The notes: generated by a model not told the origin, from the letters alone. 64,000 nucleotides of DNA from Chloranthus sessilifolius (GCA_021018995.1 CM037586.1:145370060-145434059), one strand, 5' to 3'; positions 25,434 through 38,030 are shown, counted from the first letter of the stretch. Translations and numbers: made by a program.

Positions 25434-26392
25434 AAGTTCTTTAGGAAAGATCATCAGAGTGGTTGGACACTTATTAGCCATGTGACCTGGGTGTTCACAA
25501 ATTGAGCAAACAGTGGGGGTGGTGGGAGTTTGAGCTTGTTTTATTACAGCTAACAACATGTTTATCTATTTGGATAACATATCAACTTTTATTGATAAAT
25601 CAGAGGTATTATTGTTGACATCATACAACCCACCTTTTGTCAACACATGGGATTTAGTTGCCATATTTAGGTTAGCTCTCCCCAAGGTCTCATTTTGTAA
25701 TGAAGTTTGGCATAATCTCTCAAACAATGCCCAAATTTCATCAACTTCTTTCATAGTATATGATCCTCCACTTGATGTATCCACCATATGCCTTTCTTCT
25801 GGGATCAGTCCGTTGTAAAAACTCTAGACTTGTTGCCACTTTTGAATATGATGATTCGGGCAACTTTTGACCTATTCTTTAAAACGTTCCCAACATTCAT
25901 GAAATGTTTTATTAGGTTGTTGGGCGTAGATAAAAATTTTCTGATGTAACTCATTGGTTTTGCTCATGAAATAATATTTTCTCAATAATTCACGTTAGAA
26001 CTCCGTCTAACTCCGGATAGATTGTGATTCTAAGGAATAGAACCAAGTTTTTGCCTTATCTCTTAGAGAGAAGGGAAAATGTCGTAACTTTGCTATCTCA
26101 TCGGTAACATTATGAACTCTAAACATTTTACATACCGCAAGAAATTCATTCAGATGAGTATGTGGGTTTTCATTGCTCAACCCGTTGAAAATTGATAATA
26201 TTTGAATCATTGCCGATTTAAGTTCATAATGATTTCCTGGGATGGGAGCATGCATGATGCTATCCCAATCTTCGTAAAAATCGGGATCATTGTATTCTTC
26301 CAATGTTTCTGGGCTCTCATCATGTTCTCATTTTCATTTCTATTATTGTTATCATGATTATTCCTATTCCGTTATTGTCTTTGATTTGCCAT
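25434..26392 (-). pseudogene. E1 gag N-terminal part and zinc knuckle, right of E2
   Basis: Resumes exactly where 13504 stopped, after the second AAGTT. Minus-strand pieces 26303-26007 (MHAPIPGNHYELKSAM, FSLRDKAKTWFYSLE) and 25787-25566 match E2 gag. ATG at 26392 is the likely start but a stop follows six codons later. The knuckle region near 25485-25530 still resembles CSIC.HPGHMAN. Confidence 0.78.
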
Positions 26393-27248
26393 GGTTTCAG
26401 TGTGATGACGCTGAAGCCTATGGTTTCTACGATTCACCCTACAAGACCTTTCAATCTCACAATTCAACAGTTGTAGATGTGGGTTATGAGATCGGGTAAA
26501 GCATATACACCAACACACCCAAGACAAGAATTATCAAGTCCACAATAAATTCACAAATAAAGCACTTCAAATTAAATCGATTGAATTAATAGACTCAATC
26601 AATTGAAGAATACACAATAGTGATCCAGCTAAAAATTTATCAGTCAATCGATTGATGCATTAAAATTGATCGATTGAGGTTCAAGATTCTGGCTGGACAG
26701 AATCAGAAATTCAGCTAAATTTGTACACAGCAAAAGTCTAGTCAATCGATTGAAACGGAAAGGCCAATCGATTTATAGAATCCCAAAAGTTTCTACAATG
26801 ACAAACTGACACTAAAACCCCATAACCCAATCGATTAGTGGACAATAGTCAAAATCCGAACAGATTAATAATTTTTTATTTTTTTTTCGGTATTCAAAAT
26901 TCAAAAATTTTTAAATTTTAAAAATTTTAAATTCAAATTTTGAATTTTAAATTTAAAATTTAAAATTCAAATTTGAAAATTCAGAATTAAAAAAAAATTA
27001 AAATTCAAAATTTTAAAATTTCGAATTCAAAAATTCAAAAATTCAAATTTTAAGAAATTAAGTTATTGAAATTTCAAAATTAAACAAACCAAAACAACCG
27101 ATCGATTGATTCTTTCAAATCAATCGATTGATAAGACAATGAGCAGCTAGCACAGAACCCAGTTGATCGATTGAAGAAGATATCTCAATTGATTGACTGT
27201 CAAATAAAGAACACAGATCTCTTTACAAATCAATAAAATTACGTCGCT
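26393..27248 (-). other. E1 5' leader
   Basis: Holds palindrome pairs near 26576, 26643, 26740, 27104 and 27164 with ten-base spacers, and an A/T-rich low-complexity block (26870-27080). No gene. Confidence 0.6.
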
Positions 27249-27267
27249 TCCCCGACAGTGGCGCTAA
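27249..27267 (-). promoter_or_regulatory. E1 primer-binding site (tRNA-Asp type)
   Basis: Minus strand TAGCGCCACTGTCGGGGAA, five bases from the LTR at 27273, with the same layout as in E2. Fits tRNA-Asp priming with a few mismatches. Confidence 0.75.
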
Positions 27268-27272
27268 AAACT

Positions 27273-28019
27273 TTATCGATTTTAAATATATCCCTTGCAA
27301 GTGCACAAGATCTGTTGTAACACGATAAAATCAAGGGTGTCGTACCCACAAGGAAGCGTGTAATTAAATTAATTTTAAAAGAGAAGAAGATGCCCAAGGA
27401 AGTACCAAGGGAGAAAACGTTGATTTGCTAAATAATTACCACACGATACTAGAGCAATAAACGTAAAGCAATCTTGGCAAGGACAAATGATGACAAAGAA
27501 AATGACAATTTGAAATATGATCAAGGAGTTTGCTAACCCTAGATTTGTAACTTCTCTATAATTAATTTTACGATTTCATAGAACATCAAAATACCATCAT
27601 TTATCAAGAAGAAAAATGAATCGTAAAGAACGTGACTATTGATCCGACATACCCTATCATATAAAAGGCATAGCGTATCTCAAAATTCTAAATCACGGCA
27701 GTAAGAAATAATCACTCTGCAGTCTAGATCAGCCTGCAGGAACAGATCTAGATGGAATGACCCTTTTATGATCGTTGATAACCAAGATCGACGACTATAA
27801 ATGAGCATTCGATGATATTCAATTAAGCACACTCTTTTAACAGAATGATTCCATGACAATGATTAGAGATTGTAAAATTAATAGTAAAGCAGTTACTTAT
27901 CTCGGGATCGCTTCCTCCTTGAACGAGGGGGTTTAGTCGCTCATCCTCAATCTACAAGCCTATTGTAAACCAGAAGCCATCATCTAATCATACACTTTTA
28001 TTTATCAAAAGATCTCTCC
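27273..28019 (-). repeat. E1 5' LTR, left part (before E3)
   Basis: Starts TTATCGATTTTAAATA, where the expected second base G has become T. Matches 1-685 of the 3' LTR. Interrupted after TCTCC (28015-28019), the left target duplication of E3. Continues at 40817. Confidence 0.88.
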
Positions 28020-30679
28020 TGTGACAGCCCGGATTTCGGCACCCCGAAACCCGTGCCATCAACACGATCATCTTGACCGTGCCCCTTAACTATGCACGGA
28101 ACACTGGTATATCAAACATAGAAAGAAGTAAGAACAACTTGCGGAATTTAAATCTAATTAGAAATACTTTTCAAAAGACAGTTCTACCCTCATGCCCCTA
28201 CATGAAGGGAGAACCGATCCGAACCATCGATGATATAAATCATCACAGATGGTTCGCCCCAAAGGAATAATCCAAACTCTATACATATACATGTTTTCAC
28301 AAAATAAAGGCTTGACATACCAAGCCGTACAATCTCTACTCAAAACTCCTCAAAGTAGCACAACGGAGTCCTCTAGAAGAAGTCCTCTGGAGGTGGCTCC
28401 TCAAAGAAAGTCCGACTCACGGATCAACTCCCCCAAACCTCAAAATGCTACTAATGGACCTGCGACGTATAGTCTATAGGGTGAGCTACATCCTAGCCCA
28501 ATAGGGAACAAACACTGCTGAACATATAAGTTATAACTCACATATATTCTATGATATACCATGCATGATGTAACTATGCAGTTGTTGATAAAACAATTAA
28601 AAGCATTCGTTCGTTGATTTCTTATGTTTTCATTTACTCATGAAAAATGCTTTGAAAAGGCCTAAAGCAAAACTTAAACTTTCAACTTAAGTAATCCCAG
28701 CAATATAGCATCGAGCCCCGATGAGCTACCCTTCATCGTCATCTATATAGATAGCTTTTAATGTATTCCCCGAATACCATATAGTACCCAAGCCCTTTCA
28801 CGGGATTGGTGGCGGGTTTCACTTATCTCAACGGATAAGCCTGACCGGCCTACGGTTTCGGCCACAACAGACGGCCACGGATATCCTGCCGTGTCGGGTC
28901 GTGGATATCCCGCCACGTCGGTGGGGTAACCTAAGGAACCTCAAATAACAAAAATATCGTGCCTTACATATAGTTATTCACCGTAGGTGTGCTATCTTAT
29001 ATCAGTTAGGCCCTATCAAACATGATTCAATCTGTGGATACATCCCTGGGATGTATCCATTAACTTGCATCACACCTGATGCTCTTATCTCTTTACTTCT
29101 TCATCCCCTGGGGATGGCTCATTCGTTTACTCTTATGAATGTCACACACACACACTTTTCACAATTCTTTGAGCAGTAAAAATAATTGAATTGAAATTTA
29201 TATCACTACATACATGCTCTTGTAAAATAAAGTACATGTTCAAGGTGTTCCCTACCTCAAGTCTTTACTTGTTCAATGCATCAAGGTCCCACGTGGCTCC
29301 TTGTGCACTAGCTTACACGTACCACCTATGTTACCACATAACAGGTGAAACACATCACAAAGGATGTAATAAAGAAGGTATAAGACCCTCCAAGAATCTT
29401 GAAGTCAAACTTAAAAGTCAACAAAATTCATCCCAGTCGATTAATCGAAATCCCAAATCGATTAATCGAACCTGGTTCGATTAATCGATTTCCAAAATCG
29501 ATTAATCGAAGGTCAATATCGATTAATCGAAGTAATTTCGATTAATCGAAATTCTCCTTTTCGCAAAGTAAACTCACAGTCAATCGAAGTTTCCGTTCGA
29601 TTAATCGAATCCAGTTTCGATTAATCGAAATCTTCTTTTCGCAAAGACACTTACTATTCGAACAGTTCGAGTTTCCATTCGATTAATCGAATTCTGTTTC
29701 GATTAATCGAATTCTTCTGTTCGCAAAGTTCTCTTACAATTCGAACAGTTCGAGTTTCTATTCGATTAATCGAATTCAGTTTCGATTAATCGAATCTCTC
29801 CTTTTCGCAAAGTACACTTACTGTTCGAACAGTTGACTTTCACAAGTCGATTAATCGATCCCAATTCGATTAATCGAAAACTAAATCGATTAATCGAAAT
29901 CCCATTTCGATTAGTCGATTTTTCCTTAAATCATTTCCTCCAACCCTTGGGGTCCACTGGAGGTTCCCAGTCGATTAATCGATTTTCAAATCGATTAATC
30001 GAAATCCAAATTCGATTAATCGAAATCCAATTCGATTAATCGAAATCGTGTCTTCTGACCTTTCAACTTCCTGGCCAATTTCGACATCAAACCCAATTTC
30101 GATTAATCGAAATTGTCGTTCAACCTTTCGAGTGTTCTTCCCAATCTTTCCCATACTTTTCCTCTATTTTCTAAACCATTATCCTATGATTTAACCCACA
30201 TTTAACCACAACTTAACCCCTATGATCTATGCATCTTATTTACAAGAATTTACCTTGGATAGATCTCAAGTTGATTTCTATCGATAGTTGGAAGGCTAGG
30301 GTTTCTAGCTTTGGCTCTAACGGATCCCTTGCGTCGAATCCGGCCTCCTTAATGCTTGACTCCTTCTTCCAAACAGTTGCAATAACTCTTCTCTCACTCC
30401 TCTCTTTCTCTCTCTTCTTTACTTCTCTCAACCACAAAAACATGAAAGTTAGGGTTTTCACCCTTTTATCTTATTTCTTTTCTCGGTGTGGAACACATAC
30501 ACACCTCGGTATGTTACTCTACACACTCTCTATCTCTCCATTCTTCTACACCGGGTTCACACATCACATCCGCTCATCTCACATTAAGTTCATCTTTGAA
30601 CTATCTTATGGTCAAACCTAAGACCAATCGGGCACGGATCCCGAGGTCATAGTTTAACGTGATTTTTAGGGCTATTACA
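28020..30679 (-). repeat. E3 3' LTR
   Basis: 2660 bp. It holds the AGGGTGAGCTACATCCTAG box (28478-28496), hairpins with a CCCTGGG core (29036-29058, 29102-29116), a cluster of TTCGATTAATCGAA palindromes (29432-30110) and paired GGATATCC boxes (28876-28905). Confidence 0.92.
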
Positions 30680-30690
30680 TCCTCCCCACC
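30680..30690 (-). promoter_or_regulatory. E3 polypurine tract
   Basis: Minus strand GGTGGGGAGGA directly before the LTR TGTAATAGCCC, preceded by TTTTCGAGGCGAAAATTCCC, the usual end of a Tekay internal region. Confidence 0.85.
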
Positions 30691-31379
30691 TTGGGAATTT
30701 TCGCCTCGAAAATAACGCAAGGTCTATCTCGCTCTAGGTCTCTCTCCCCCCACTCGCTCAGGTGAGGTACTCCAATTTAGTCAGACGCACTCAAGTAGTC
30801 CCACATTCACACTTATAAACATGGAAGTAAAGTTGTAACAACAAAAGAGAAACAATTACACAAAAGTTGAATTTCTATTAATATAGTAAAATTTTACAAG
30901 GCGCCATATGAGTTGGTACAAGATATACGTCTATACAAAACATGTGATACAAAAATACAAATAAAACTCATGGGGCCCCTCGCTAGGCTGGGTCGGCAGG
31001 AGCTGGCTGCGGTGGAAGGGTCTCTGCATGGAGTAGATGTGGATGTGGAGGAACCGCGTCCGGTGGTGGGATGGAAGACGGTCCTCTATGGAAGGTGCGT
31101 CCGGCCGTCCACTCTTCTTCGGGCCAACATATCCATGTAGGTGTGGGGTAGATGAACTGGAGGGTGTGAAACATGAGGAAATCAATCCTCCTGCTCATCC
31201 TCTCATTATTTAAGGCCCATTCTCTGAGCACGCCTCTATGGTAGGACCGGATGGAGGGCGTGCCAGGTAGGGATGAGGTGGAGTCGCGGGCGTGGAGTGT
31301 GCAGTGTGGTGCTCGGTGACTGGTGTGGGAGGGAACCCTCTCCGCAGATGGCTCTGCTGCGGCGGGGTGTGCCCCACCC
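30691..31379 (-). other. E3 region between polypurine tract and additional frame
   Basis: No convincing gene. GC-rich from 30980. The 3' end of the additional frame may extend here, since the minus-strand reading stays Pro/Ala-rich (HHRTRFLHIHIYSMQRPF), but the frame is broken. Confidence 0.4.
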
Positions 31380-32410
31380 TCAAGTGGGACCTGCGGGGGT
31401 GGTGGGGGTGGTGGCGGGGCTACACGCTGGCCGCTGGGCTGTTGGGCGGAGCGGGACCCGAGCTGGTAGGGTCCGCTTCAACAGGTTGTAGCTACGGGTC
31501 CATGAAGACTTTGTGAATGTCTTCACGCGATCCGTAGCCCTCACCTCGTGAGGTGAGATAGTGTAGGAGGGATCGTTGGAGTAGCACTCCAACATGCTTG
31601 AGATGAGCCGAGCATACGGCATCTTCTCCTTGGGCCGCATGTTGCCCTTCATCAGTTTAGTCTTGATGTACCGCATCCCCTCAAGGATGACCTTGGTAGC
31701 ATAGAAGGCCGCGTAAAGTGCATGTTGCACTTTGTCGACACGCTCAGTGTCGTGGCGCATCGGGTAAAGGTTGCATTTGATTATGGAGTCGAGCATCCAC
31801 ATGTAGGGTGGAAGATCAACCCTCTTGATGGAAATGCCCGACCCCTTCTTGCCATTTGTCATGAGGGTCATGACTTCCTCAAATCGGGGGTCTTCCACAA
31901 AGGGTGGAAATAGGGTAGTCTCGGGGGTGAACTCGAGGTAGCACTCGAGCACCTCGTGAATGTGACGCCGAGTGATCGTGTAGAGACGACCCTCGATCTT
32001 GGTGATGATGCAGTCGTCGGTAGGGCCATTGGTTAGCCCTTGGTAGAATAATCTCACCAATCTAGGGTAGTAGGAACCCCGGATTGGTTTGAGAAGATTG
32101 CCGAGACCGCATTGTTTATGTAGTTTTGAGCCCATCGGGTCGGTGAAAAGGGTTGGGTCGATGGTATATTCGACCTCAAGAGGGCTGCCCACCACTGCTT
32201 GGTTGCTCCACGTTGGTGGGTGGTGGTGGCATGGGGTGGATTGGAAGACTCACAGAGATGCGCCGAACCGGAGGTGGTCCCCGATCCCGACGGTGACGGA
32301 GTCCTCACCGGCGATGGGGTAGGTGGTGGTGGTGCGGCGTTCTTACGCCTAACCGGCAACTTGGAGGTTGCCTTCTTCGAAGACAAACGGGTTTTGGGCG
32401 GCATTTTCAC
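31380..32410 (-). pseudogene. E3 additional 3' reading frame (plant transposon-protein-like)
   Basis: Two overlapping minus-strand frames: 32410-32054 (118 aa, starts MKMPPKTRLSSKKATSKLPV, a basic Pro/Ser-rich N-terminus) and 32195-31380 (271 aa). The overlap points to one frameshift in a protein of roughly 350 aa. The second part has SYYPRLVRLFYQGL, IEGRLYTITRRHIHEVLEC, LPPYMWMLDSIIK and KVQHALYAAFYATKVILEGM. This is the pattern of the 'putative plant transposon protein' family found beside plant retroelements, and it parallels the E1 frame at 3563-5732. It sits between chromodomain and 3' LTR on the element's sense strand. Function is unknown. Base composition is GC-richer than the rest of E3, which would fit capture from elsewhere. 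Confidence 0.6.
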
Positions 32411-33280
32411 TAAACTAGGGTTTATCTACTTCTAATGAAAGAAAAAGTTCGATTCTAGGGTTTACCGTGGTTTTCGAAGGCGAATACGGTAGATTGTGGG
32501 CGCGAATCGGCGGAAAACCCAAACCCTAGGGCACTTTCGGTTGGTTGGAGAAGAAGGAGAAGATGAAACGCCCAAAAAATCCCAAGCCAAATGATTTGAA
32601 TGGGAAATGAAATCCCAAATTTATTTATATAGCCATGCGGCTTAATCGAAATTCCATTTCGATTAATCAAATTCAAAACTAGGTTAAGTCGCGTAAGAAA
32701 TCGATTAATCGATTTCTCAAATCGATTAATCGAAAATAAAATTCGATTAATCAAAAATATTTCGATTAATCGAAATCGTGTTTGTTTAAAAATTTAAAAT
32801 TTTGAGCTCACTGGCGCGTGCCAGTCGATTAATCGAAATTCATTTCGATTAATCGAAATCTCAAAATCGATTAATCGAACTTAGTTTGGATTAACCGAAA
32901 TCGTGCAAATACTCCAAAAATTTTCCAAAATTTCTTAAGTATTCGATTAATCGAAATCCCATTTCGATTAATCGAAATTTCTTTCTATGCATTTTCTAAC
33001 TCAACTTTTCATTTCCAGTCACTGGCACATGCCAGTCGACTAATCGAACAAGATCGATTAATCGAAATTCCAAATCGATTAATCGATTTGAAATTCGATT
33101 AATCGATTTTGCCCAAATTTCTGAAATTTCAATCTCTTATTTCTTTTTACTATTTTGACAATTCATGATGATTGGATCAAAATTTCCATTGAAATACAAG
33201 TATAGTGGAGATTTCACAACACGCTTTGTGGTTTACATTGCATTCTCACGTCGTTGGAAACAAGGTTTGGTATTGTTCTT
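32411..33280. other. E3 3' region with TTCGATTAATCGAA palindromes
   Basis: No gene. A second palindrome cluster outside the LTR, roughly 32640-33110, with 12 or more TCGATTAATCGA copies, some with one mismatch. Confidence 0.6.
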
Positions 33281-33583
33281 TCATCCTCTCGCTTCCCAAG
33301 TAGCCTCTTCTTTAGGATGATTGTTCCATCGAACAAGCACTAAGGGAATTACTTTAGTGCGCAGTACTTGTTCTTTCCGATCCAAGATCTCCACTGGTTC
33401 CTCTATCATGCTCATGTCCTCACACATCTCTATAGGTTGCTTCCCTAACACATGAGACGGATCATTCACGTACTTTCTGAGCATCGATATGTGGAAGACA
33501 TTATGTACTCGATCGAATAGCGGTGGTAAACTAATGCGATATGCAACTTCACCTATTCGTCCCAAAATTTCAAATGGTCCCAC
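33281..33583 (-). pseudogene. E3 integrase C-terminus with chromodomain
   Basis: 100 aa on the minus strand: GPFEILGRIGEVAYRISLPP, VHNVFHISMLRKYVNDPSHV, then the chromodomain-type end EEPVEILDRKEQVLRTKVIP and LVLVRWNNHPKEEATWE. Chromodomains of this group direct integration to heterochromatin. The two aromatic positions near RW and TWE are kept, but the first chromodomain aromatic of classic HP1 is not obvious, as usual in Tekay elements. Confidence 0.85.
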
Positions 33584-34604
33584 ATAACGTGGACTTAACT
33601 TCCCCTCTTGCCAAATCGCATTACACCTTTCATAGGTGACACCTTCACAAACACATGCTCCACTTTGTAGTCAACACTAGTCCGCTTCACATCGGTAGTA
33701 ACTTTTACATCTTTACTCATGTTTGTCTTCAACCTTTCTCGATAATTAGGACTGACGTGGCGTTGTCTTCAAGCTTTGGTCCTAATACAAATTTCTCACT
33801 GCTTTCCTCCCAATTAGGTGACTTGCATCGTCGTCCATACTGAGCTTCATACGGTGCCATGCCAATGCTCGTTTGAAACCTGTTGTTATATGCGAACTCG
33901 AGCATCGGTAGATACTCATCCGATCCTTGCATATCAAGCATGCAAGCTCGAGCATGTCTTCTATCACTTGATTCACCCGCTCTGTCGCCCATCGGTTTGA
34001 GGATGGAAAGTGAACTAAAGTCTAGTCGAGTTCCCATTCCTTCTTGAAATTTCTTCCAAAACTTGGACGATATAGTGGATCACGATCCAAATGATGCGCT
34101 TGGAATCCCGTAATCTTACAATCTCTTTCATATATAGGTTCCGCCAATCTTCCCGCCAGATAATGTAGTATTGTATGGCAAAAAGTGCGCTGATTTGGTC
34201 AATCGGTCTATGACGACCCAAATAGCATTATGTCTCTTGGCAGTACGAGGTAATCCAACAATGAAATCCATTGAGATCGATTCCCACTTCCATTCTGGTA
34301 TTGGTAAAGGTTGCAATAGTCCCGCAGGATGTCTATGATCAACCTTCACTTGTTGACAAGTCAAGCATCGTGACACACACTCGGCCACGTCTTGTTTCAG
34401 TCCTCTCCACCAATAATTCTTTTTCAAATCTTGGTACATTTTGGTGCTACCAGGGTGGATAGCATAATTTGACTTATGAGCCTCATCCAGAATTGTTCGT
34501 CTTAGATCGGCATTATCCGGGATGCATAGACGGCCTTTAAACAACAAAGAACCATCTTTATTGAGAAGTCCTAATCGATGCTCTTCACGCCTTGACGAAT
34601 TCAT
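33584..34604 (-). pseudogene. E3 integrase, broken
   Basis: Piece 34604-34128 (158 aa) holds the zinc finger (HKSNYAIHPGSTKMYQDL ... CVSRCLTCQQVK) and the first catalytic segment (MDFIVGLPRTAKRHNAIWVV). Later pieces on the minus strand around 34037-33729 give EYLPMLEFAYNNRFQTSIGM and YEAQYGRRCKSP. Frameshifts between the pieces remove continuity around the second catalytic Asp. Confidence 0.82.
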
Positions 34605-36000
34605 ATCGCCGGATCTTTTTCATCGTAGATCGTGGATATGTTCAAATATCACCGGCTTTACGAGATGTTAGCCAAAAGGATCCGTGTCCTTTGACTCAAT
34701 GTTCGCATCATAGCATGCCGTGTCTTCCAATAGTTTCCATCGGTGCATACCCAAAATCAATGAAGCTAATCGAAATAACCCTTTCGACTCAATGCATCTA
34801 CTACTACATTCGCTTGCCGGATGGTATTGTATGAGCAATCGTAGTCCTTGAGGAATTCCATCCATTGTCTCATATTGAGCTCCTTCATACGTGAACAGAT
34901 ATCGGAGGCTCTTATGATCGGGTGAAAATTTCAAAAGTCTCACCATACAAGTAATGTCTCCAAATCTTTAGCAAAAATGATCGCCGCCAGTTCCAAGTCA
35001 TGAGTCGGTAATTTTTCTCGTGTTCTTTCAAATTGTCTTGATCCGTAAGCTATCACCTTCTTGTGTTGGTTGAGCACATCCAACCAAGGCCATCAAGATT
35101 GAATCCTACTGAAGGAATCGAAGTGAGTCTCGCTTTGAGTTCTTGAAAACTCTTCTCGATGCCTCACTCCACTCAAACCTTGAATCTTTTCGTGTCACTT
35201 TGTGAGAGGTCCCGATATCTTTGAAAACCCCTCAACGAAACGCCGATAATAGCCTCGCTAAGCCCGTAAAACTTGGACATCCGTCACCGCCTTTTGGTTG
35301 CTCCCATTTAACTATCGCTTCTATCTTTGCCGGATCACTGTGACGCCATGCTTTGAGACAACATGTCCCAAAAAGCTAACTTCTTCCAACCAAAATTCAC
35401 ACTTCATCGAGTTTGGCGACAATTGGTGTTCACGAAGCGTCAGAGAAATCCTCAAATGTTCTTCGTTCTGGCCTTGGATTTGGAGTATATCAAGATATCA
35501 TCAACAAATACTACAACGCAGAGTCCAAGTGTGGTTTAAACACTGTTCATCGGATCCATAAACGACTGGAGCATTCGTTAACCCAAACGCATCACAAGGA
35601 ATTCATAGTGTCCATACCAGGTCCTAAAGTCGTTCTTCCTAATGTCCTCGCTTTTGACTCAAGAATCGATGATACCCAGATCTCGTGTCTATCTTGAAAA
35701 ATACTTTGCACCTTGCGGTTTGGTCGAATAGATCGTCAATTCTAGGCAAAGGGTATCGGTTCTTCACGGTGAGTTTGTTCAATTGTCGATAGTCAATGCA
35801 TAGTCTCATTGACCCATCTTTCTTCTTGACAAACAAGACCGGTGCTCCCCATGGAGATACACTTGGTCTAACAAACCCCTTGTCCATCAGCTCTTGTAGT
35901 TGTTCCTTCAACTCCTTTAGCTCAGCGGGAGCCATTCTATAAGGTGCTTTTGAAATAGGCTCCGTTCGATGCTAAGTCAATGGCGAATTCTACTTCTCTT
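34605..36000 (-). pseudogene. E3 reverse transcriptase and RNase H, broken
   Basis: Piece 35935-35639: [60 protein letters not shown], then [11 protein letters not shown] (usually KIDLRSGYHQ). RNase H end at 34946-34700 (PDHKSLRYLFT). Between them (34950-35640) the homology continues in short frames with many frameshifts, and no intact YxDD box can be read. Confidence 0.75.
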
Positions 36001-36640
36001 TCTGGAGGTAATCCAGGCAATTCTTCTGGAAACACGTCAGCGAAGTCTCGCACAATTGCTATCTCAGAAATGACGTTCTTTTCCTCCTTGTCCTCCTTTA
36101 AGAAAGCTAAGTATCCACTGCATCCCTTTCTGATCATTTTCGGCCCTTCATCACGAGATCAAGGTACGATGACGACCTCACTCCTTGAAACCGAAATGAT
36201 CTTCTTGTGTTGGGTCCGAAAATGACTACCTTGTTCTTGCAATCAATGGTCGCAAGAATGTCGCTTGCGCCAACCACCCATGCCAAGGATCACATCAAAC
36301 CCTTGCATGTCTAATAAGATCAACTTTGCTTCCAATTCATGCACTTCTAAGTCTTGAATGCCACGATGATGGATTTGAAGCTAACTCCGTGTCTACTAAC
36401 TCTCCAAATGGAATAGACACGATAGGACGAAATCCAACGCCTCTCGAACGAATCTTCATCTTCTTAGCAAAACGTGGAGTGACGAATGAGTGGGTAGACC
36501 CGGTCTATCAACACTCGGCCATGTCTAAATACACTTCCCTTTCATACATAGTTAAAGTACCTATAATATATATACACATACATACCGAAATTTACACATC
36601 AAAATGCACTCTCTTATATTAAAAGAACCTACACTATTCC
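36001..36640 (-). pseudogene. E3 protease and linker to RT
   Basis: Piece 36137-35937 contains VRDFADVFPEELPGLPPERE and VEFAIDL, the linker before RT in Tekay elements. Farther right on the minus strand the region near 36230-36300 reads as the protease end (DVILGMGW-like, DCKNKVVIFG-like) in broken frames. Confidence 0.65.
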
Positions 36641-36672
36641 TAATGCATGCACCTTTTTCCATCTAAAATTTT

Positions 36673-38030
36673 TTATGAAACGGAATTTCTTAATAAAATA
36701 AAATTTCTCACCTTGGATGACGTCATTCCACCTTCTCGATGCGTGGATAGGCTCTCCCCTAACAATCGGCTTCCTTGCTTGAATGGGTCTGTCAGAATCG
36801 AAGCCGTCTTGCCCTTATCATCTCGGGGCAATCCTTGATCATGGCCCACCTTGCCACATCGGAAACAACCTCTAGTTCCGATTCTGCGATCTATAGTCCT
36901 ATGCGCTTGCCACATCCGCACACGTCTCGAGGTGCGGAAGATACGACGAGAACCCCTGTGATAGTGGCACCGAGACATGGCAGGCTCTCATAGCGAATAG
37001 GTCTCCCCGACGCAAGTAATGGAAACCTCTGTGTTGTTGTTGTTCTTGTTGCTGGTCTTCCAAAACCTCCCGCGGTCTACCAACCTCGGCTTTTTATTCA
37101 CCGGTTCAGTGGTTCCCCATCCTTCCGTGGTCAAGTCCTCTCGCTCTCTGATATTGTTCTCCTCTTCTACAACCAATGCTTTGCTCATGACCTCTTCATA
37201 GGTCCTCAGTTGAAATGGAGCTACGCCTCCCCTAACCTCAGGCTTCAAACCTTGCTGAAACCTCTTGGACTTCATCACTTCAGAAGCGACGTAATCCGGA
37301 GCAAAACGGGCAAGTCGTAGAAACTCTACCCCATACTCTCTCACGGTCATACTCCCTTGTACTAACTGCAAAAATTGTATCTCTAATTGGTTCCTCACCA
37401 CTTGAAATATTGTTTGTTGAACTCCTCAACAAATTCCTCCCAAGTCCAAGGCAACTCTGGGTCTCCACAGGCGAGTCCTTATCACGGACTTCCACCAAGG
37501 CCCTGACCTCCCCATCCAACATGTAAGCTGCCCATCTTACACTCTCGTCTTCCGTGCAAGTTAGCACGCTAAAGACTTTCTCCATCTCCATCAGCCAATT
37601 CTCAGCGGCCATTGTGTCTGCCTGCCCAGAAAATGAAGGAGGTCTCATCCTTCTAAACTCAGAAAAGATGAGGGCACAGCAACAGTCCCTACAGTGTGTA
37701 GGTAGGTGGCTCTTCTCTTGACGCATGAGCTGCAAAGGATGCTGCTTGTTGTGCCATGGCAGCTGCCATAGTCTCCATAGTGTGCATCATCCTTTGTCGT
37801 TCCTCTCTATCTTCTTGCCTTTCTCTCAATCTTTCTTGCTCTCTTAGATCTTGATCCTGATGATCTCGATCCTCTTCCTCATGATGTCTGCTACTACTGC
37901 CCCCTGGGGCCTCGTTACCTCCTAAAGGCACTCTATTGGTAGGAGAGATGAAATCATCTCCACTACGCAAACTCCTTTGATGGCCTCCCCTTGGTCGGCC
38001 TCTCCCTCTAGCTGACATTTGCGGCTGCAT
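36673..38030 (-). pseudogene. E3 gag, broken
   Basis: Minus-strand pieces. 38030-37689: basic N-terminus and a charged coiled stretch (EQERLRERQEDREERQRMMH). 37735-37280: gag core RMRPPSFSGQADTMAAENWL, KVFSVLTCTEDESVRWAAYM. 37401-36988: QFLQLVQGSMTVREYGVEFL and RFQQGLKPEVR. 36978-36673: knuckle CFRCGKVGHDQGLP, in which the last Cys of CX2CX4HX4C is lost. The pieces are in different frames. Confidence 0.8.

Noticed and set aside
28073..28479. Small frames repeated at 28073-28479 and 38172-38578
   Set aside because: They are repeated because both lie in the E3 LTRs; the frames break differently in the two copies.
30913..31516. Plus-strand GC-rich frames
   Set aside because: Antisense to the E3 additional frame and its 3' flank; several overlapping frames with no family resemblance.
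32054..32435. Plus-strand frames starting near 32089 and 32199
   Set aside because: Shadows of the minus-strand additional gene of E3; Gly/Val-rich translation of its Pro-rich N-terminus.
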